A DNA stretch of 64,000 nt from an uncultured Acidimicrobiales bacterium (GCA_938002965.1 CALKZY010000002.1:90518-154517); one strand, 5' to 3'. Positions 26,521-35,771 are shown, counted from the first letter of the stretch. The notes: a model not told the origin generated them from the sequence alone. Program-made: numbers and translations.

Positions 26521-27519
26521 ATGCCTGACTATGAAGGCGGATCTATGCTCGGGGATCGTCGCGAGCGCGGTGCGGCCATCGCCTACTTTGCATTTCTAAT
26601 GGCAGCATTGGTCGGCGTGTCCGGATTTGTCGTCGATGGAGGTCGTCTCTGGTCCCAGCGCAGGCTGCTAGTGGCGTCAACCGATGCTGCCGCACTGGCC
26701 GGAGCCGCCGCAGCATCCGAGCAGTCGGACGCCTGCAGCGAGGCCTACAGCTATCTCCTGGCCAACGCCACGTCGGTGGCCAGTCAAACCTGCTTGCCTG
26801 TTCGCAGCGGTAGAGCCGGGATTATTGAAGTCTCGGCGACTCAAGACGTCGACTATCTCTTTGCCACGGTGCTCGGATTGGACTCGGGAACAGCTCAAGC
26901 CACGAGCACCGCCGTCTGGAATGATCGCCCGTTGCCGGGCGCTAGACCGTTTGTCATCTGTGAGCAGGCGGCCCCGGATCTGGTGGACTGGCTTCTGAAT
27001 CCGGACGACGAGTCCTTTACGATGCGCCTGTATGTTGCCAGCGATCACTCGGTAGCTGAATGCAGTGCCGATGGAGCGGCGCCGGGTAACTGGGGCACCG
27101 TTGACTTCGACGGCGGAGCCAACGGCGCCAGCCAGCTTAAGGACTGGGTTGAGTTCGGCTTCGAGGATGGCGTCTATACCTCGTCCTCGTCGGCTAGCTG
27201 CACCGTCGATCCGTTCGGTTGCTACGAAGGGGACCCGGGCGCCATCTCAGGCTCGCTGAACACGGCGCTCGACATCTTTGAAGACCTCTCCGGTCCCGTT
27301 CCGATCATCTTGTACTCGACGGCCGAGTCGGGTGGTTCGAATCTCATGTTTCGCTTCTCCAAGGTGGCCTTGGGAACTCTCACCGGCTACAAGGTGACAG
27401 GGCAGAACAAGAACCGCTACTTGGAATTCACCTTTGAGCCGGAGCTACTTCAAGACGGCGACCCCCCGGACTTCACCGCAATCTGTGGCAACACAATTCT
27501 TGAGTGCCAGGGCGGCTGA
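26521..27519 (+). CDS. TadG-like Flp pilus-associated protein
   Basis: 332 aa. N-terminal RGAAIAYFAFLMAALVGVSG followed by VVDGGRLWSQRRLLVASTDAAALAGA, the typical TadG/TadE-like opening. The extracytoplasmic part is acidic, Cys-containing and lacks a recognisable vWA fold; the vWA domain occurs instead in the TadB-like protein of this locus. AGGAG lies about 10 nt before the ATG. It ends 13 bp from the convergent tadC-like gene. Confidence 0.88.
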   Translation: MPDYEGGSMLGDRRERGAAIAYFAFLMAALVGVSGFVVDGGRLWSQRRLLVASTDAAALAGAAAASEQSDACSEAYSYLLANATSVASQTCLPVRSGRAGIIEVSATQDVDYLFATVLGLDSGTAQATSTAVWNDRPLPGARPFVICEQAAPDLVDWLLNPDDESFTMRLYVASDHSVAECSADGAAPGNWGTVDFDGGANGASQLKDWVEFGFEDGVYTSSSSASCTVDPFGCYEGDPGAISGSLNTALDIFEDLSGPVPIILYSTAESGGSNLMFRFSKVALGTLTGYKVTGQNKNRYLEFTFEPELLQDGDPPDFTAICGNTILECQGG

Positions 27520-27532
27520 CGTCCGGTTTGTG

Positions 27533-28450
27533 CTAGCCGAGCCCACCGGAAACGATTCGAATGGCCACTGGGCCGATCAGAACCAGGAACAAGGCCGGAA
27601 GCATGCACATGACCATGGGAAGCACCAGCTTCACCGGTAGTTTCATGGCCCGCTCTTCGGCGGCCAGTCTTTTGAGCTCTCGCATGTGATGGCTCTGGGT
27701 CCGAAGGATGCGAGCCATTGGTACACCGATTGACTCGGTCTGCTTGATGGCGGCCACAAACTGCTTGACCTCGGGAACGTCCGTTCGTACGCCCAGACCT
27801 TCAAGTGCCTCGGCCCGGGTTTGGCCCAGCCGAATGCCTCGGAGCACTCGACCGAACTCGTCGATGAGAGCGCCGTTGCCGGTTTCGACCAGGCGGCCGA
27901 TGGCACTGTCGAATCCCAATCCGGCTTCGACAATTACCGTCAACTGGTCGAGAACGTCCGGCAGGTCGGTGCGAATCTCTGCCTGGCGTTCCTCAACCTT
28001 TCGATTGACGTAGATCTCGGGCAGGTAGAAGCCGAGAGCGGCGGCCAACCCGATGCAGGCCACACGCAAGACTGGAGAGTCGAATGAGATGAACGAGATA
28101 CCCAACGCCAGGCCACCGATACCGAGGATGACTTTGAGTCCAAGCATGGCCTCCAGCGAGATCTTGTTGGCCAAACCGGAAACCACCAGATTGTTGGTGG
28201 TGTTGTCAATGGCCCCGATGGGAGTGACTCGGCGCGCTTGGCGGGCTGCGGCAGACAAGATCGGAGCCAGAATTCGCTGAAAAGGTGAGTTGGACAGCTG
28301 GCCTTGGCGGTATCGGGCCGCCGCCGACTGTGACAGGCGGCCTCGCCCGGCGTCACTCGGGGTCTTAGGGTCGGGAAGCAGTGCGAACAGTAGGAGTGGG
28401 ATGGCCAGGACCGTAGCGACGGCGGCGACGAGAATTTCGACAGTAGGCAC
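27533..28450 (-). CDS. tadC: TadC-like pilus assembly membrane protein (GspF domain)
   Basis: 305 aa with an N-terminal helix, a central pair (GLALGISFISF, GLAAALGFYLPEIYV) and a C-terminal helix pair. The T2SS-F domain DLPDVLDQLTVIVEAGLGFDSA...LRTQSHHMRELKRLAAEE is clear. It is the second inner-membrane platform protein of the Tad/Flp system and follows the vWA-TadB gene by 10 bp. Confidence 0.92.
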   Translation of the reverse strand: MPTVEILVAAVATVLAIPLLLFALLPDPKTPSDAGRGRLSQSAAARYRQGQLSNSPFQRILAPILSAAARQARRVTPIGAIDNTTNNLVVSGLANKISLEAMLGLKVILGIGGLALGISFISFDSPVLRVACIGLAAALGFYLPEIYVNRKVEERQAEIRTDLPDVLDQLTVIVEAGLGFDSAIGRLVETGNGALIDEFGRVLRGIRLGQTRAEALEGLGVRTDVPEVKQFVAAIKQTESIGVPMARILRTQSHHMRELKRLAAEERAMKLPVKLVLPMVMCMLPALFLVLIGPVAIRIVSGGLG

Positions 28451-28460
28451 GAAGATGCTC

Positions 28461-30386
28461 CTAGACCGATGCGATCATTTTCTTGAGCCATGCCCCACCG
28501 GCCGCCATCAACAAGACGATGGCTCCGACGATGAAGTAGGCGATCGAGTCTTCCCAGATGCCGTCGAAGTACTGGGGATTCACGATGGCGATGAACACGG
28601 AAATACCCGGCGGCAGGATGAAGAGAATGAAGGCCGACACCCGACCTTCAGCGGTCAAGGCATCGACCTGGGCCTTTAGACGAATGCGGGCTCGAATGGT
28701 CTCCGCCACACTGTCGAGCACCTCAGTCAGGTCTCCGCCGACAGTGGTGTTGATTTCCACCGCATCGGCAGTCCACCTCAGGTCGACGCTTCCGGTCCGG
28801 TCGGCCATCGTTCGAAGTGACTCCACGAAGTCTCCACCGACGCGGGCCTCGATAAGCGCTCGTTTGAACTCACTCCTAGCCGGTTCCTCGGTTTCCTGGG
28901 CAACAGTGTCAACGGCCCGGTTCAACGAGTACCCGACCCTGATGACATTGGCCAGAGCGGCAAGGATGTCGGGAAGCTGGTTGGCGAACTTCTTGCGCCT
29001 GCGGGCGAATCGGAATCGGAGGTAGAAGCGAGGAAGGTATAAGCCGACACCGAAGCCGATAGCGGCTCCGATGAGACCGGCCAGAGTCCAGCCGAAGCCG
29101 CCGACCAGTACCCCTGACACCCCAGCAGCCAACACCACTTCACCTACTCTGAGCCGCAGGCCAGCCTGGTCGAGAGCCAGCCCCATTCGATCCCCCAAGG
29201 TTCCCTTAACCACGGCCTCGGCCGCCGAAGAGGCCTCCTGCCGCATGTCACGGAGTGCTGACCGTTGGCTTGCCCTGTTGGAGACTGGGGACGCGCTGCG
29301 GCGGGCCGCCGGCCGGGCTGTGGCCGATTCCATCACGAGCACGATGGCGGAAATCAACACTGCGACTACCAGCAGACCGCCGCCCAGCCAGACGAGATTT
29401 GGATCTGAGGCGATTCCTGGCTGAGTGACCGTCTGAACCGTGGGTTCAGGTTGGCTGATCACCAGTTCTTGAGAGGCTGTTGCCGGCAGGGTGATTGTTC
29501 GTGACAGGCCGAGCTGAGCCTCAGAGAACTGCTCGCTTGCCCCGGTCGGCTTGTCGACGGTCAGGGCCAACGTGACCGGTCCACCGGATTCGACTGGAAA
29601 AGTAACCTGGTAGACCTCGGCGAGATCATTGGCCAACGATTCGTAGATGCCCGCCAGGCCGTCGAGGTCGTCGGTGGTCGTCACGGTGCCCGATCCGGTG
29701 GCCACCAGCTGGTCGAGCACCGAGGTGTCGGACTCGTCGGTAGTGAGGGCGACGGAGTACAGGTCGAGCTTGGCACCAGTGAGTTCGGCGGCTACGTCAT
29801 CGAGGCTGCGGATGCTGGCTGTATCTCCGCCGTCGCTGAGGACGACAGCCACCTGCCGAGTGGCCGAGGCTGTTGAGTCCAGTGCCAGTTGAATACCGTC
29901 GTACAGCGCAGTTTCGCCCCGGGGCTCAAGAGCGGTGATGGCAGCAACGGCGGCTTCGACGTCCGGCGAGGCGGCAATGTCGACTCGAGCGGTGTCACCG
30001 AAGCTGATGACCGTGGTCTTCGACTGCGGTGGCATTGATTCGACGAACGTGACAGCGGCTGTTTTGGCCGCCTCCAGGGCCTCTCCCGCCATCGAGCCCG
30101 ACACGTCGATGATCAACGTCACATGGATCGAGTCAATCTCCGTCGATGTGACTGTCAGGTCGACGGGGTCTCCGTTGACGGTGACGGTCAGGTTTGATTC
30201 GTCTAGCGGTGTATCGAACTCGCTGGTGGTCGAAATCTGGCCGGAGACCACACCTGGCTTGGAGCTGTCAATCGACAGCAGCTGGAGAACTTCGCCGACG
30301 GTGTCGTCGAAGGCGGTTGGTTCTTGAACAACGTCGCTTTGATGCGTTGTTGGCCTCATTGCCGCAGCCTTGGCTTCGACGGTCAT
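28461..30386 (-). CDS. von Willebrand A domain fused to TadB-like GspF protein
   Basis: 641 aa. The start is set at the ATG at 30386 (MTVEAKAAAM), 4 nt after the tadA stop, with GGAG upstream. Residues about 88-270 are a vWA domain with a full MIDAS motif (Asp94-x-Ser96-x-Ser98, Thr159, Asp185). A membrane helix follows near 325-345, then after a basic linker the TadB-type module with helices near 420-460, the T2SS-F motif LPDILAALANVIRVGYSLNRA and two terminal helices. The vWA part would face outside, so this links an adhesin-like or metal-dependent binding domain directly to the pilus platform. Confidence 0.92.
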   Translation of the reverse strand: MTVEAKAAAMRPTTHQSDVVQEPTAFDDTVGEVLQLLSIDSSKPGVVSGQISTTSEFDTPLDESNLTVTVNGDPVDLTVTSTEIDSIHVTLIIDVSGSMAGEALEAAKTAAVTFVESMPPQSKTTVISFGDTARVDIAASPDVEAAVAAITALEPRGETALYDGIQLALDSTASATRQVAVVLSDGGDTASIRSLDDVAAELTGAKLDLYSVALTTDESDTSVLDQLVATGSGTVTTTDDLDGLAGIYESLANDLAEVYQVTFPVESGGPVTLALTVDKPTGASEQFSEAQLGLSRTITLPATASQELVISQPEPTVQTVTQPGIASDPNLVWLGGGLLVVAVLISAIVLVMESATARPAARRSASPVSNRASQRSALRDMRQEASSAAEAVVKGTLGDRMGLALDQAGLRLRVGEVVLAAGVSGVLVGGFGWTLAGLIGAAIGFGVGLYLPRFYLRFRFARRRKKFANQLPDILAALANVIRVGYSLNRAVDTVAQETEEPARSEFKRALIEARVGGDFVESLRTMADRTGSVDLRWTADAVEINTTVGGDLTEVLDSVAETIRARIRLKAQVDALTAEGRVSAFILFILPPGISVFIAIVNPQYFDGIWEDSIAYFIVGAIVLLMAAGGAWLKKMIASV

Positions 30387-30390
30387 GAGA

Positions 30391-31743
30391 TCAGGTCTCC
30401 AATGCTGAGGCGTCGATGGCCACTCCGTGCTTTGCCAGCTTGTCGGCGCACTGCGGGCGAATTCCGGTTGCCTTGAGGACCCCTTGGTCATGATCGAACG
30501 CATAGAGCTCGTTCAAGGTGATTTGCTCGCCTTCCATGCCCACGACTTCTGTAATGCTGGTGCAAACGCGTCGACCGTTCTTCAGTCGTTCGAGCTGGAC
30601 GATGATGTCGACCGCTCCCGAGATCTGTTCGCGAATACCTCGTTGAGGAATTTCGTAGCCGGCGTACAACACCATCGTTTCCAGCCGGCGGGTTGCGTCG
30701 CGAGGAGTGTTGGCGTGGAGGGTCGTTAGCGAACCGTCGTGCCCGGTGTTCATGGCTTGAAGCATGTCGAGAGCTTCGCCACCACGGCACTCACCGACAA
30801 TGATGCGATCGGGGCGCATTCGAAGGGTGTTCTTGAGCAGGTCACGGGTCTCAATTGCCCCCTTGCCTTCGATGTTCGGAGGGCGGGTCTCAAGGCGAAT
30901 GACATGTCGCTGCATGAGCTTGAGCTCCACTGCATCCTCGATGGTGATGATGCGTTCATCGGAGGGAATGAAGCTCGACATGACGTTGAGGAAGGTTGTC
31001 TTTCCCGAGCCGGTACCGCCAGAAACCACGATGTTCAGGTGAGCCAGGACACAGGCTCTGATGACGGTGAGCGATTGGGGGCTGAGTGCTCCGACCCGAA
31101 CGAGGTCGGCGGCCTGAAGCGCCTGTTTGGCGAACTTTCGGATCGTCAGCTGAGAGCCGTCAACGGCTAGGGGAGGTATTACCGCGTTGACACGGGATCC
31201 GTCGGCCAGGCGTGCGTCGACCATTGGTGATGATTCGTCCACCCGTCGCCCAATAGCGGCCACAATGCGGTTGATTACCTGACGAAGGTGATTTTCGGTT
31301 CTGAACCGGACGTCGGTGAGCTCGATTTGGCCTTTTCGTTCGACATAGATCGAGTCGGTGCCGTTGACCATGACCTCGGAAATTGAGTCGTCGTCCAGCA
31401 GCGGCTCGATAGGGCCGTAGCCCAAGATGTCGCTGGCCACAGCGGTGACCATTCGCTGACGTTCCGCTTCGGTGAGTGGCAGACTCTCCTGATTGATGAG
31501 CAACTCAAGCTCATCAGCCACCCGACGTTTCAGTTCATCTTGGCCGATGTTGGTGTCGGATAAGGTCGCGCTGATACTGTCGATCAGTTTCATGCGGACC
31601 CGGTCACCGAAGTCGTCGGTTGCCGTGGGAGCGTTGCGGGGTGTCTCTGCCGAACGCCGCTCGGTGCTAGGGGTACGATCGACAGGACGTCCCGGCTCGT
31701 TGATCTCTGCTAGTGCTTTGCCCAGTCCCACTACTTGAACCAT
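30391..31743 (-). CDS. tadA: TadA/CpaF pilus assembly ATPase
   Basis: 450 aa secretion ATPase. N-terminal domain (residues 50-190) with [14 protein letters not shown]; Walker [10 protein letters not shown] at 242-250; Asp box, Walker B ([26 protein letters not shown]) and His box ([15 protein letters not shown]). It powers pilin polymerisation at the cytoplasmic membrane. Its start lies inside the 3' end of the tadZ-like gene (13 nt overlap). Confidence 0.96.
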   Translation of the reverse strand: MVQVVGLGKALAEINEPGRPVDRTPSTERRSAETPRNAPTATDDFGDRVRMKLIDSISATLSDTNIGQDELKRRVADELELLINQESLPLTEAERQRMVTAVASDILGYGPIEPLLDDDSISEVMVNGTDSIYVERKGQIELTDVRFRTENHLRQVINRIVAAIGRRVDESSPMVDARLADGSRVNAVIPPLAVDGSQLTIRKFAKQALQAADLVRVGALSPQSLTVIRACVLAHLNIVVSGGTGSGKTTFLNVMSSFIPSDERIITIEDAVELKLMQRHVIRLETRPPNIEGKGAIETRDLLKNTLRMRPDRIIVGECRGGEALDMLQAMNTGHDGSLTTLHANTPRDATRRLETMVLYAGYEIPQRGIREQISGAVDIIVQLERLKNGRRVCTSITEVVGMEGEQITLNELYAFDHDQGVLKATGIRPQCADKLAKHGVAIDASALET

Positions 31744-32912
31744 CCCTTTGTTCGGGCGGGCTCGGCTTCTTCGGCACCTTCGGCTATGAGGCCGGCTAGT
31801 TCGGTTATGGCGGTCACGATTGGGCCGCGTCCCTTGGTGGTGATGTACGGCACGCCGTCGTTGCCAGCACTCTGAACCTGCCGGTCGATGGGAATCGTGA
31901 TGTCGATCGGTTGACCAAGAGCGGTTTCGATGTCTGCGGTGGCTATCCCGGCTCGTCGATCGTATTGATTGAGAACCAGGTGGCGCGATGGCGGCAGAAG
32001 TCCGAGGCTTTCAATGGCAGACATGTGGCGGCCCAAGGTGCGGACGGCACCGACATCGGCAGTGGTGGTGATAATGAGGTCCTTGGTGGCGGCCAAGGCT
32101 GCGATGGCGGCATCGGTTGATCCCGGCCCGGTGTCGACCACCACATAGCGGAACACATCCACGACTTCGGTCAAGAACTGAGAGAGATCTTCAGTTGTCA
32201 GCTGTTCGGCTTCTACTAGAGACGCCGGCGCGGGCAACACCAGGGGACCATTCGGCAGAGATGCGAGGCTGAGTTTGAGATTGGCTGCGTCAAAGGGAGT
32301 GCCGCTGCTGATCGCCCGGTTTACGGTGAAATCGGTTTCGATCTGCACCAGGTCGGCGATGTCGCCCGCCAATAGGTCGTAGTCGATGAGTAGGACCTCG
32401 TTGCCGGCTTCGGCGGCCAGGGCGCAGGCCAGATTGACTGCCAACGTCGATTTGCCGACGCCGCCCTTTGGTCCGAACACGGTGGTGACACCCTTGGGAT
32501 CATCTGGCGATTGGTCGGCCAGGATCTGATCGCGGCGCACGGCTGCGGCTTCGTACAGCGAACGAAGAGAGACAGTTAGTGTCTCGTGGTTCTCCGATGG
32601 CTCGGGTACATCGCGAATCCGTGCTCGCATTGCCTCGGCCAGGAAGGAGGTGTCGGCTTGCCGGTAGGCAACGACGTCAACCTCAGGGTGGCTTCTCCCG
32701 ATAACCCTTCCGATCTGAAGAGCGCGAGTGGGGTCGACATCAGGTCCGATGACCACGACGTCGGCATGGAGGTCGGTGAGTATCTGTGCGAACTCCTCTT
32801 CTAAACTTTCCGGTGTCAAACCGGTTCGGTAAAGCAGACGTACTCCGTCGGGCAGCCCGACGCCCTGATAGCTGCTGAGTTCGTCATCGTTAGTGACAAG
32901 AACGATCTTCAT
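31731..32912 (-). CDS. TadZ/CpaE-like ParA-type ATPase
   Basis: 393 aa. Residues 1-100 form a receiver-like domain; the MinD/ParA ATPase has a deviant Walker A KGGVGKST at 149-156 and the second motif DTGPGSTDAAI. TadZ/CpaE proteins place the Tad machine in the cell. A strong GGGAGG lies 7 nt before the ATG. Confidence 0.92.
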   Translation of the reverse strand: MKIVLVTNDDELSSYQGVGLPDGVRLLYRTGLTPESLEEEFAQILTDLHADVVVIGPDVDPTRALQIGRVIGRSHPEVDVVAYRQADTSFLAEAMRARIRDVPEPSENHETLTVSLRSLYEAAAVRRDQILADQSPDDPKGVTTVFGPKGGVGKSTLAVNLACALAAEAGNEVLLIDYDLLAGDIADLVQIETDFTVNRAISSGTPFDAANLKLSLASLPNGPLVLPAPASLVEAEQLTTEDLSQFLTEVVDVFRYVVVDTGPGSTDAAIAALAATKDLIITTTADVGAVRTLGRHMSAIESLGLLPPSRHLVLNQYDRRAGIATADIETALGQPIDITIPIDRQVQSAGNDGVPYITTKGRGPIVTAITELAGLIAEGAEEAEPARTKGWFK

Positions 32913-32972
32913 GCCGTCACCTCCCGGTCACTAGTTGATTGGAGAGTCGGCCAGGCGATTGTCGGTGTCGTC

Positions 32973-33932
32973 TTACTGGTCATTGTTTGCTCCATCACCG
33001 GCTGTGCCGTCATCTGCGGGCTCTGGTTCTGGGTCGGGTTCTGGTTCTGGTTCTGGGTCAGGCTCGGAATCTGTGGATGCATCATCGGGTTCTGCATTTG
33101 CTCCGCCAAGACCGGCTTGGATGGTGTCCAGAGCGTCGGAGAAGAAGATCGACTCAAGCTGAACCACATCAGGGGAACCGTCTGGGGCCAGATCACTGTC
33201 GCGAGTGAGCCACAGCTTGCCGTACTCTTGGGCGAAGACAAGACGTTCGGCGTGGTCGGGTTTGAGGGCCAGCGTGACTAGGAGCTCCGAGGTTGGCGTC
33301 TGTCCGAGGCCGTTTTCCTCGTTGACGGCACTAAAGGTGTCGGCGGCCGAAGCCTGAACGTTGGTGACTAGCGCTTGGCGGAGAAGAATGGCGGTTGCCG
33401 GCCCGCCTTCGACCTCAAGATCCCCGGCGTCGGCACCCGTTGGATTGGTCGGGTTTAGATCGAAGAGATCAAACGACGCCATGACGGCCACATAGTCGCC
33501 CGGGCTGACCTGTCCACCTAATGCTCGCTGAGCGGTCAGATTGACTGTCACTTCCAGTATTCCGTCGGGCACGCTCTCAAGGCCAGCGGCCAGGATTCTT
33601 GTATCGGGCGAGCCGAGACGACCGGTAACCAGCTGCTCTCCGGGCACAAGGTCTGCGGTTGTGATCAGGCCCTCGAGCTCCTCCAGAGACGTAACCGCAG
33701 ATTCGGCTCTCACGGTGTTGGGAATTTGTCGCTGCTCGACAAACTCGGGGAGTTGTTCAGCCGGGGTGCCTGTCGGCACCTCGAGCGAAACGATATACAC
33801 GTCCACCAGCTCCTGACCGGCCAGAGCGCGTTCTTCGCTGGTCTGGACGAACCGAACCAAGAAGGCAACCCCTCCGACGCCCAGCAGGAGCGCCAAGACC
33901 CCCAGCAGCAGGCGTCCTCGTCCTGTCCTCAT
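32973..33932 (-). CDS. CpaB/RcpC-like pilus protein
   Basis: 319 aa: one N-terminal membrane helix (LLLGVLALLLGVGGVAFLVRF), a SAF-like domain (VYIVSLEVPTGTPAEQL, DLVPGEQLVTGRL) and the RcpC/CpaB beta domain (VTVNLTAQRALGGQVSPGDYVAV). The C-terminus is an acidic Pro-Glu-Pro repeat tail of about 40 residues. CCGGAGG precedes the ATG by 5-6 nt. It is the first gene of the tad operon; 60 bp separate it from the tadZ-like gene. Confidence 0.9.
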   Translation of the reverse strand: MRTGRGRLLLGVLALLLGVGGVAFLVRFVQTSEERALAGQELVDVYIVSLEVPTGTPAEQLPEFVEQRQIPNTVRAESAVTSLEELEGLITTADLVPGEQLVTGRLGSPDTRILAAGLESVPDGILEVTVNLTAQRALGGQVSPGDYVAVMASFDLFDLNPTNPTGADAGDLEVEGGPATAILLRQALVTNVQASAADTFSAVNEENGLGQTPTSELLVTLALKPDHAERLVFAQEYGKLWLTRDSDLAPDGSPDVVQLESIFFSDALDTIQAGLGGANAEPDDASTDSEPDPEPEPEPDPEPEPADDGTAGDGANNDQ

Positions 33933-34294
33933 GGTTGACCTCCGGTAGAGAGTTCGTGGTGGAGCTTCGCTTTATGCCGCTCAATCTCACGAGATCCCGT
34001 CGGCGACGAGGCCTGGGTCAGGTTCCCGTTTGACGGGAGGGCGAATTGAAGCGCATCCACTAGCACGTGCTCCAGATCGGTATCGAGGCGATGATTCTGA
34101 GCGCTAAGCGGGGGCGAACGTCCTTGTTAGACGCGTTCGGCCCAGGCCAGAAGCCCCAGGCAATCACGACTAGGGGCCTGTCGATGGCCGGTATTCGACG
34201 GAAGCGAGACTTCGGTTACAATCTCGATAGAGGGCGTGTCGAGGTGGCCAGCCGGTTTTCTCGATGCGATACGAATTCGTATGGGTAGGGAACA
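33933..34294. other. Intergenic region upstream of the tad operon
   Basis: 362 bp between divergent genes. I find no Flp pilin gene on either strand. It holds a small CCCGT-TTG-ACGGG hairpin (around 34028-34042) and the palindrome listed separately. Promoters for the tad operon must lie here but I cannot place one securely. Confidence 0.5.
34269..34282. promoter_or_regulatory. Perfect 14-bp palindrome
   Basis: ATACGAATTCGTAT, symmetric without spacer, 12 bp before the TTG start of the glycosyltransferase. Position and symmetry suit a dimeric repressor site; the regulator is unknown. Confidence 0.4.
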
Positions 34295-35401
34295 TTGTCG
34301 CTCACTGTTTTGTCTCAGCGCGGAACTCGAGGTGGACTGTCGAGCCAACTGGCCTACGGGGCGTGGCACGAAGCCGAGGATGTGCTGGTCTCGGCTGCCG
34401 GTGCCAAGTTGGCAATGGTCAATCAGCACGGCAAGGCCGCTCGCATCAGAGCCCGCAGGGTAACAGGTCGGGCGGTTCGCAAATTGGCGGGCCGGTCGGT
34501 GCTGTTGCCCGCCCTCCGTTCCGGCCTGACAAACCAGGACCCTGGGAGAGACCACGTCATCTTCGTGGCCCACGGCCCATGGGACCTGCCGTTGCTAGAA
34601 CGGCTAAAGGACCTCCGTCGTCAAGCGTCGACAATCTCGGTTTGGATGCCGGAGGTCTGGCCAACAGATCTGGCCGACCAGCGCCTGCTGTACGAGAGCT
34701 ACGCTCTGATTGACCATCTATTTGTCGGGATTGAAGAAGCCGTCGAGCCGTTCAAAGCCATAGTCCCGAAGCTCAACGTGCGGTGCGTCCCTCTGGCCAC
34801 CGACGTCGCTATCTTCGGTGCACCCCCTGTTGACGCTAAACGAGGTATCGATGTTCTCGGTGTTGGGCGACGCCACCTCAGCCAACACCAGGAGATCCTT
34901 GAGTGGGCCGACCGCAACCACAAGCTGTATCTGTACGACACCGTGGCCGGGAGCGCGGTTGATTGGCTTGACCATCGGCACAACCTGGCCAACTGGTATC
35001 GCCACTCCAAGATCGCAGTGTGCAACTACGCCAAGCACGATTTGCCCAACCTGGTCGGCGGTCTGCGGGTCATCCCCGGTCGCCTTTACGAAGGCTTGGC
35101 GGCCGGTGCCATCCTCGTCGGTCGCTCCCCGAGCGAAGAGGCGCAGAAGCGCTTGTTTGGCGTTCCGGTTGTGGAATCGACAGAGCAGTGCTCCGTGGCC
35201 GCTGTGCTGGACAAATTCAGCGACGAAGAGTCAACTCGTTCTTGGCGAATTCGCAACGCTGCTATCGCCGCTCGAGGTCACGACTGGTCGCACCGTTGGC
35301 GGGTGATCCTGAGGGACATCGGCTTGTCCGAGCCGCCGGCGCTAACCGAGCGAATCTCTGTACTTGCTCGACGGGCTGAAGAGCTAGAAGCTCTTCAGTA
35401 A
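34295..35401 (+). CDS. Glycosyltransferase-like protein (CgeB/GT1-related)
   Basis: 368 aa from a TTG start (no good ATG/GTG is in frame near the N-terminus and no Shine-Dalgarno is seen, so the start is uncertain). The two-domain layout with DVLGVGRRHLSQ at the start of the second Rossmann domain and a C-terminal GRLYEGLAAGAILVGRSP resembles CgeB-type glycosyltransferases, where this Glu-rich loop binds the donor nucleotide. Likely a cytoplasmic enzyme for surface glycans or protein glycosylation. A 10-bp hairpin overlaps its stop codon. Confidence 0.7.
   Translation: MSLTVLSQRGTRGGLSSQLAYGAWHEAEDVLVSAAGAKLAMVNQHGKAARIRARRVTGRAVRKLAGRSVLLPALRSGLTNQDPGRDHVIFVAHGPWDLPLLERLKDLRRQASTISVWMPEVWPTDLADQRLLYESYALIDHLFVGIEEAVEPFKAIVPKLNVRCVPLATDVAIFGAPPVDAKRGIDVLGVGRRHLSQHQEILEWADRNHKLYLYDTVAGSAVDWLDHRHNLANWYRHSKIAVCNYAKHDLPNLVGGLRVIPGRLYEGLAAGAILVGRSPSEEAQKRLFGVPVVESTEQCSVAAVLDKFSDEESTRSWRIRNAAIAARGHDWSHRWRVILRDIGLSEPPALTERISVLARRAEELEALQ
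35376..35398. terminator. 10-bp hairpin between convergent genes
   Basis: CTGAAGAGCT-AGA-AGCTCTTCAG is a perfect inverted repeat inside the last codons of the glycosyltransferase, just before its TAA. It lies 11 bp beyond the stop of the convergent arsC-like gene and could end both transcripts. No T-run follows. Confidence 0.5.
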
Positions 35402-35408
35402 CCCGAGA

Positions 35409-35765
35409 TCAACCCAAGAAGTCGGCGATTCGTGCCTTGGGCCGACCGATGATGGCCTTGCGACCTTTGACTACCAATGGGCGCTGGATGAGAGCCTTCT
35501 GCTCAACCAGAAGATCAACAACCGCCTCGGGATTCCCGACATAATCGCCGGCGTTCAGCTCCAGCTTCTTGAACCGGGAGTCCTTGCGGACCAGGTCTTC
35601 GACCGGGTCTTCGAGGCCCTTGACGATCTTCTCCAGGGTGGCCCGATCAGGCGGCTCTTTCATGTAGAGGATGACGTCGTGATCCACACCAAGCTCCTCG
35701 GCGACCGCCAAGGCATTCTTGGATGAGCCTCAATGGGGGTTGTGATAGATGGTGACGTTGGCCAT
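35409..35765 (-). CDS. ArsC/Spx-family protein, probable selenoprotein (in-frame TGA at the catalytic Cys)
   Basis: Read from the ATG at 35765 the protein starts MANVTIYHNPH, meets TGA at 35732-35730, and continues GSSKNALAVAEELGV to residue 118, the normal length of the family. The family motif is NPxC-(G)-xSK, so the TGA falls exactly on the catalytic Cys. The 3' part retains the conserved ArsC body (FKKLELNAGDYVGNPE, LVEQKALIQRPLVV, IIGRP). A 7-bp hairpin with a GGUC loop follows at the spacing expected for a bacterial SECIS. The start codon lies 6 nt after TAGGAT. I therefore annotate one gene with selenocysteine at residue 12 rather than a truncated gene from 35711; a point-mutated pseudogene is the alternative. 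Expected role: arsenate reductase or thiol-redox enzyme. Confidence 0.8.
35696..35713 (-). promoter_or_regulatory. SECIS-like hairpin downstream of UGA
   Basis: RNA on the minus strand: CCUUGGC-GGUC-GCCGAGG, seven pairs including one U-G wobble, loop GGUC. The loop begins 23 nt after the UGA. Bacterial SECIS elements are known to need an apical loop with G in its first two positions at roughly 16-37 nt from the UGA, which this meets. Confidence 0.7.
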
Positions 35766-35771
35766 GGCAAC

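Noticed and set aside
28461..30503. 680-residue version of the vWA-TadB protein
   Set aside because: Residues 1-39 lie inside tadA; ATG 30386 follows the tadA stop by 4 nt with GGAG upstream.
35409..35711. A 100-residue ORF starting at a GTG/ATG downstream of the TGA as a stand-alone ArsC-like gene
   Set aside because: It lacks the first strand and the catalytic loop; the upstream 11 codons plus the TGA restore the full family N-terminus and have their own -10 box.
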